NCBI RefSeq assembly: GCF_031456295.1 | Contig: NZ_JAVDUJ010000001.1 | Location: 372,001 to 436,000 of the forward strand | DNA length: 64,000 nucleotides | Direction of reading: 5' to 3' | DNA from: Arcanobacterium_A hippocoleae | GTDB lineage: Bacteria > Actinomycetota > Actinomycetes > Actinomycetales > Actinomycetaceae | Shown: positions 63,609 through 64,000 of the stretch, in pieces | How the letters are laid out: each line of letters starts with the position of its first letter | Position numbering within the stretch: position 1 is the stretch's first letter | Program-made: the position numbers and the translations under genes | Notes under the pieces: generated by a model | Seen by the model: the letters and a program-made list of their open reading frames with translations, nothing else | Told to the model about the DNA's origin: nothing | Databases searched by the model: none

Positions 63609-64000
63609 CTATTGCACCGAAGAATATTTGCCAGCTATTTCGGCATTTTTCTGAAGTATCGTTGACGTATTTTCAGCGCGTTGTGCAGCAAGTTTTGAAG
63701 CAAGTTCTGCATCAGCAAGGGCAAGAATCTCACATGCGAGAATCGCAGCATTCTTTGCACCATCTACACCTACCGTCGCTACGGGGATCCCTGGTGGCAT
63801 CATCACAGTTGAGAGTAACGCATCCATACCATCAAGCGCTTTTGATTTACAGGGGATCCCGATAACCGGCAGGATTGTATTTGCCGCAAGCACACCCGCA
63901 AGATGCGCTGCCATCCCAGCTGCGGCAATAATCACGCCATAGCCATTTTGCTGCGCATTACGTGCAAAGGAAATAGCTTCATCAGGAGTACGGTGGGCAG
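63609..64000 (-). CDS. purE: N5-carboxyaminoimidazole ribonucleotide mutase, 5' end beyond window
   Basis: The visible part is about 130 codons. The frame is open to the window edge, and SAHRTPD-type AHRTPDEA lies at the very end, so about 35 N-terminal residues are missing. VIIAAAGMAAHLAGVLAANT and PVIGIPCKSKALDGMDALLSTVMMPPGIPVATVGVDGAKNAA (split here as consecutive conserved segments in the PurE core) show the family. It rearranges N5-CAIR to CAIR. No purK is visible, though it may lie outside. A weak hairpin lies just after the stop (63570-63593). Confidence 0.94.
   Translation of the reverse strand, partial: AHRTPDEAISFARNAQQNGYGVIIAAAGMAAHLAGVLAANTILPVIGIPCKSKALDGMDALLSTVMMPPGIPVATVGVDGAKNAAILACEILALADAELASKLAAQRAENTSTILQKNAEIAGKYSSVQ

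Noticed and set aside
1..64000. CRISPR array, insertion sequence, prophage or integrase
   Set aside because: I saw no regularly spaced direct repeats, transposase or integrase motifs, or terminal inverted repeats in the window.

Overview
The window comes from an actinobacterium with moderate-to-low GC (mid-40s percent by eye, not computed). The evidence is a Pup-ligase pathway (pup, pafA, dop, ARC), an ANTAR response regulator beside polA and pyk, a DUF3000-RNase D-dxs order that I recall from mycobacteria, and actinobacterial tRNA (m1A58) methyltransferase and FKBP neighbours. Surface proteins with an LAxTG sorting signal suggest a host-associated, non-mycolate lineage such as Actinomycetaceae or a relative. 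I cannot name the species.

Layout. Positions 1-1,900 carry two minus-strand genes for secreted or wall-anchored Lys/Ala/Glu-rich surface proteins. Both are driven by duplicated upstream regions that contain a pure G-tract (10 and 12 G on the coding strand) between promoter-like hexamers. Positions 2,000-4,650 hold a YciI-like protein, an SBF-like transporter and a TerC protein with a probable yybP-ykoY (Mn2+) riboswitch leader. Positions 4,886-15,600 are a housekeeping block, all minus strand: uvrB, coaE, rpsA, polA, an ANTAR regulator, tRNA-Leu, pyk and lgt. Positions 15,709-22,833 are the pupylation block (FKBP, pafA, pup, dop, ARC, trmI). It has no 20S proteasome genes, and the ARC ATPase lacks the usual C-terminal proteasome-docking tail.

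Positions 22,900-32,600 hold a RecB-like nuclease, uppP, an aldo/keto reductase, a small acidic protein, a decayed LuxR-type regulator beside a bacteriocin-type ABC exporter, an atypical murE, a ctlX-like hydrolase and a Gly-Cys-Val tRNA cluster. Positions 32,757-39,517 are the glycogen-to-trehalose operon (glgX/treX, treY, treZ). Positions 39,664-44,150 hold a membrane-embedded Ag85-type esterase divergent from an MprF-type aminoacyl-phospholipid synthase. Then follow DUF3000, RNase D, dxs and acnA.

Positions 51,303-64,000 are a minus-strand purine block: purE (cut by the window end), purF, purM, purN, a PurO-type IMP cyclohydrolase, a stand-alone AICAR transformylase, purD, a fused PurLQ synthase, and fhs, which makes the 10-formyl-THF these enzymes use. 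It departs from the usual actinobacterial layout (split PurH, fused PurL). Its PurF lacks the N-terminal Cys nucleophile, so it probably uses free ammonia or nitrogen from another source. The block resembles clostridial purine genes and may have been acquired.
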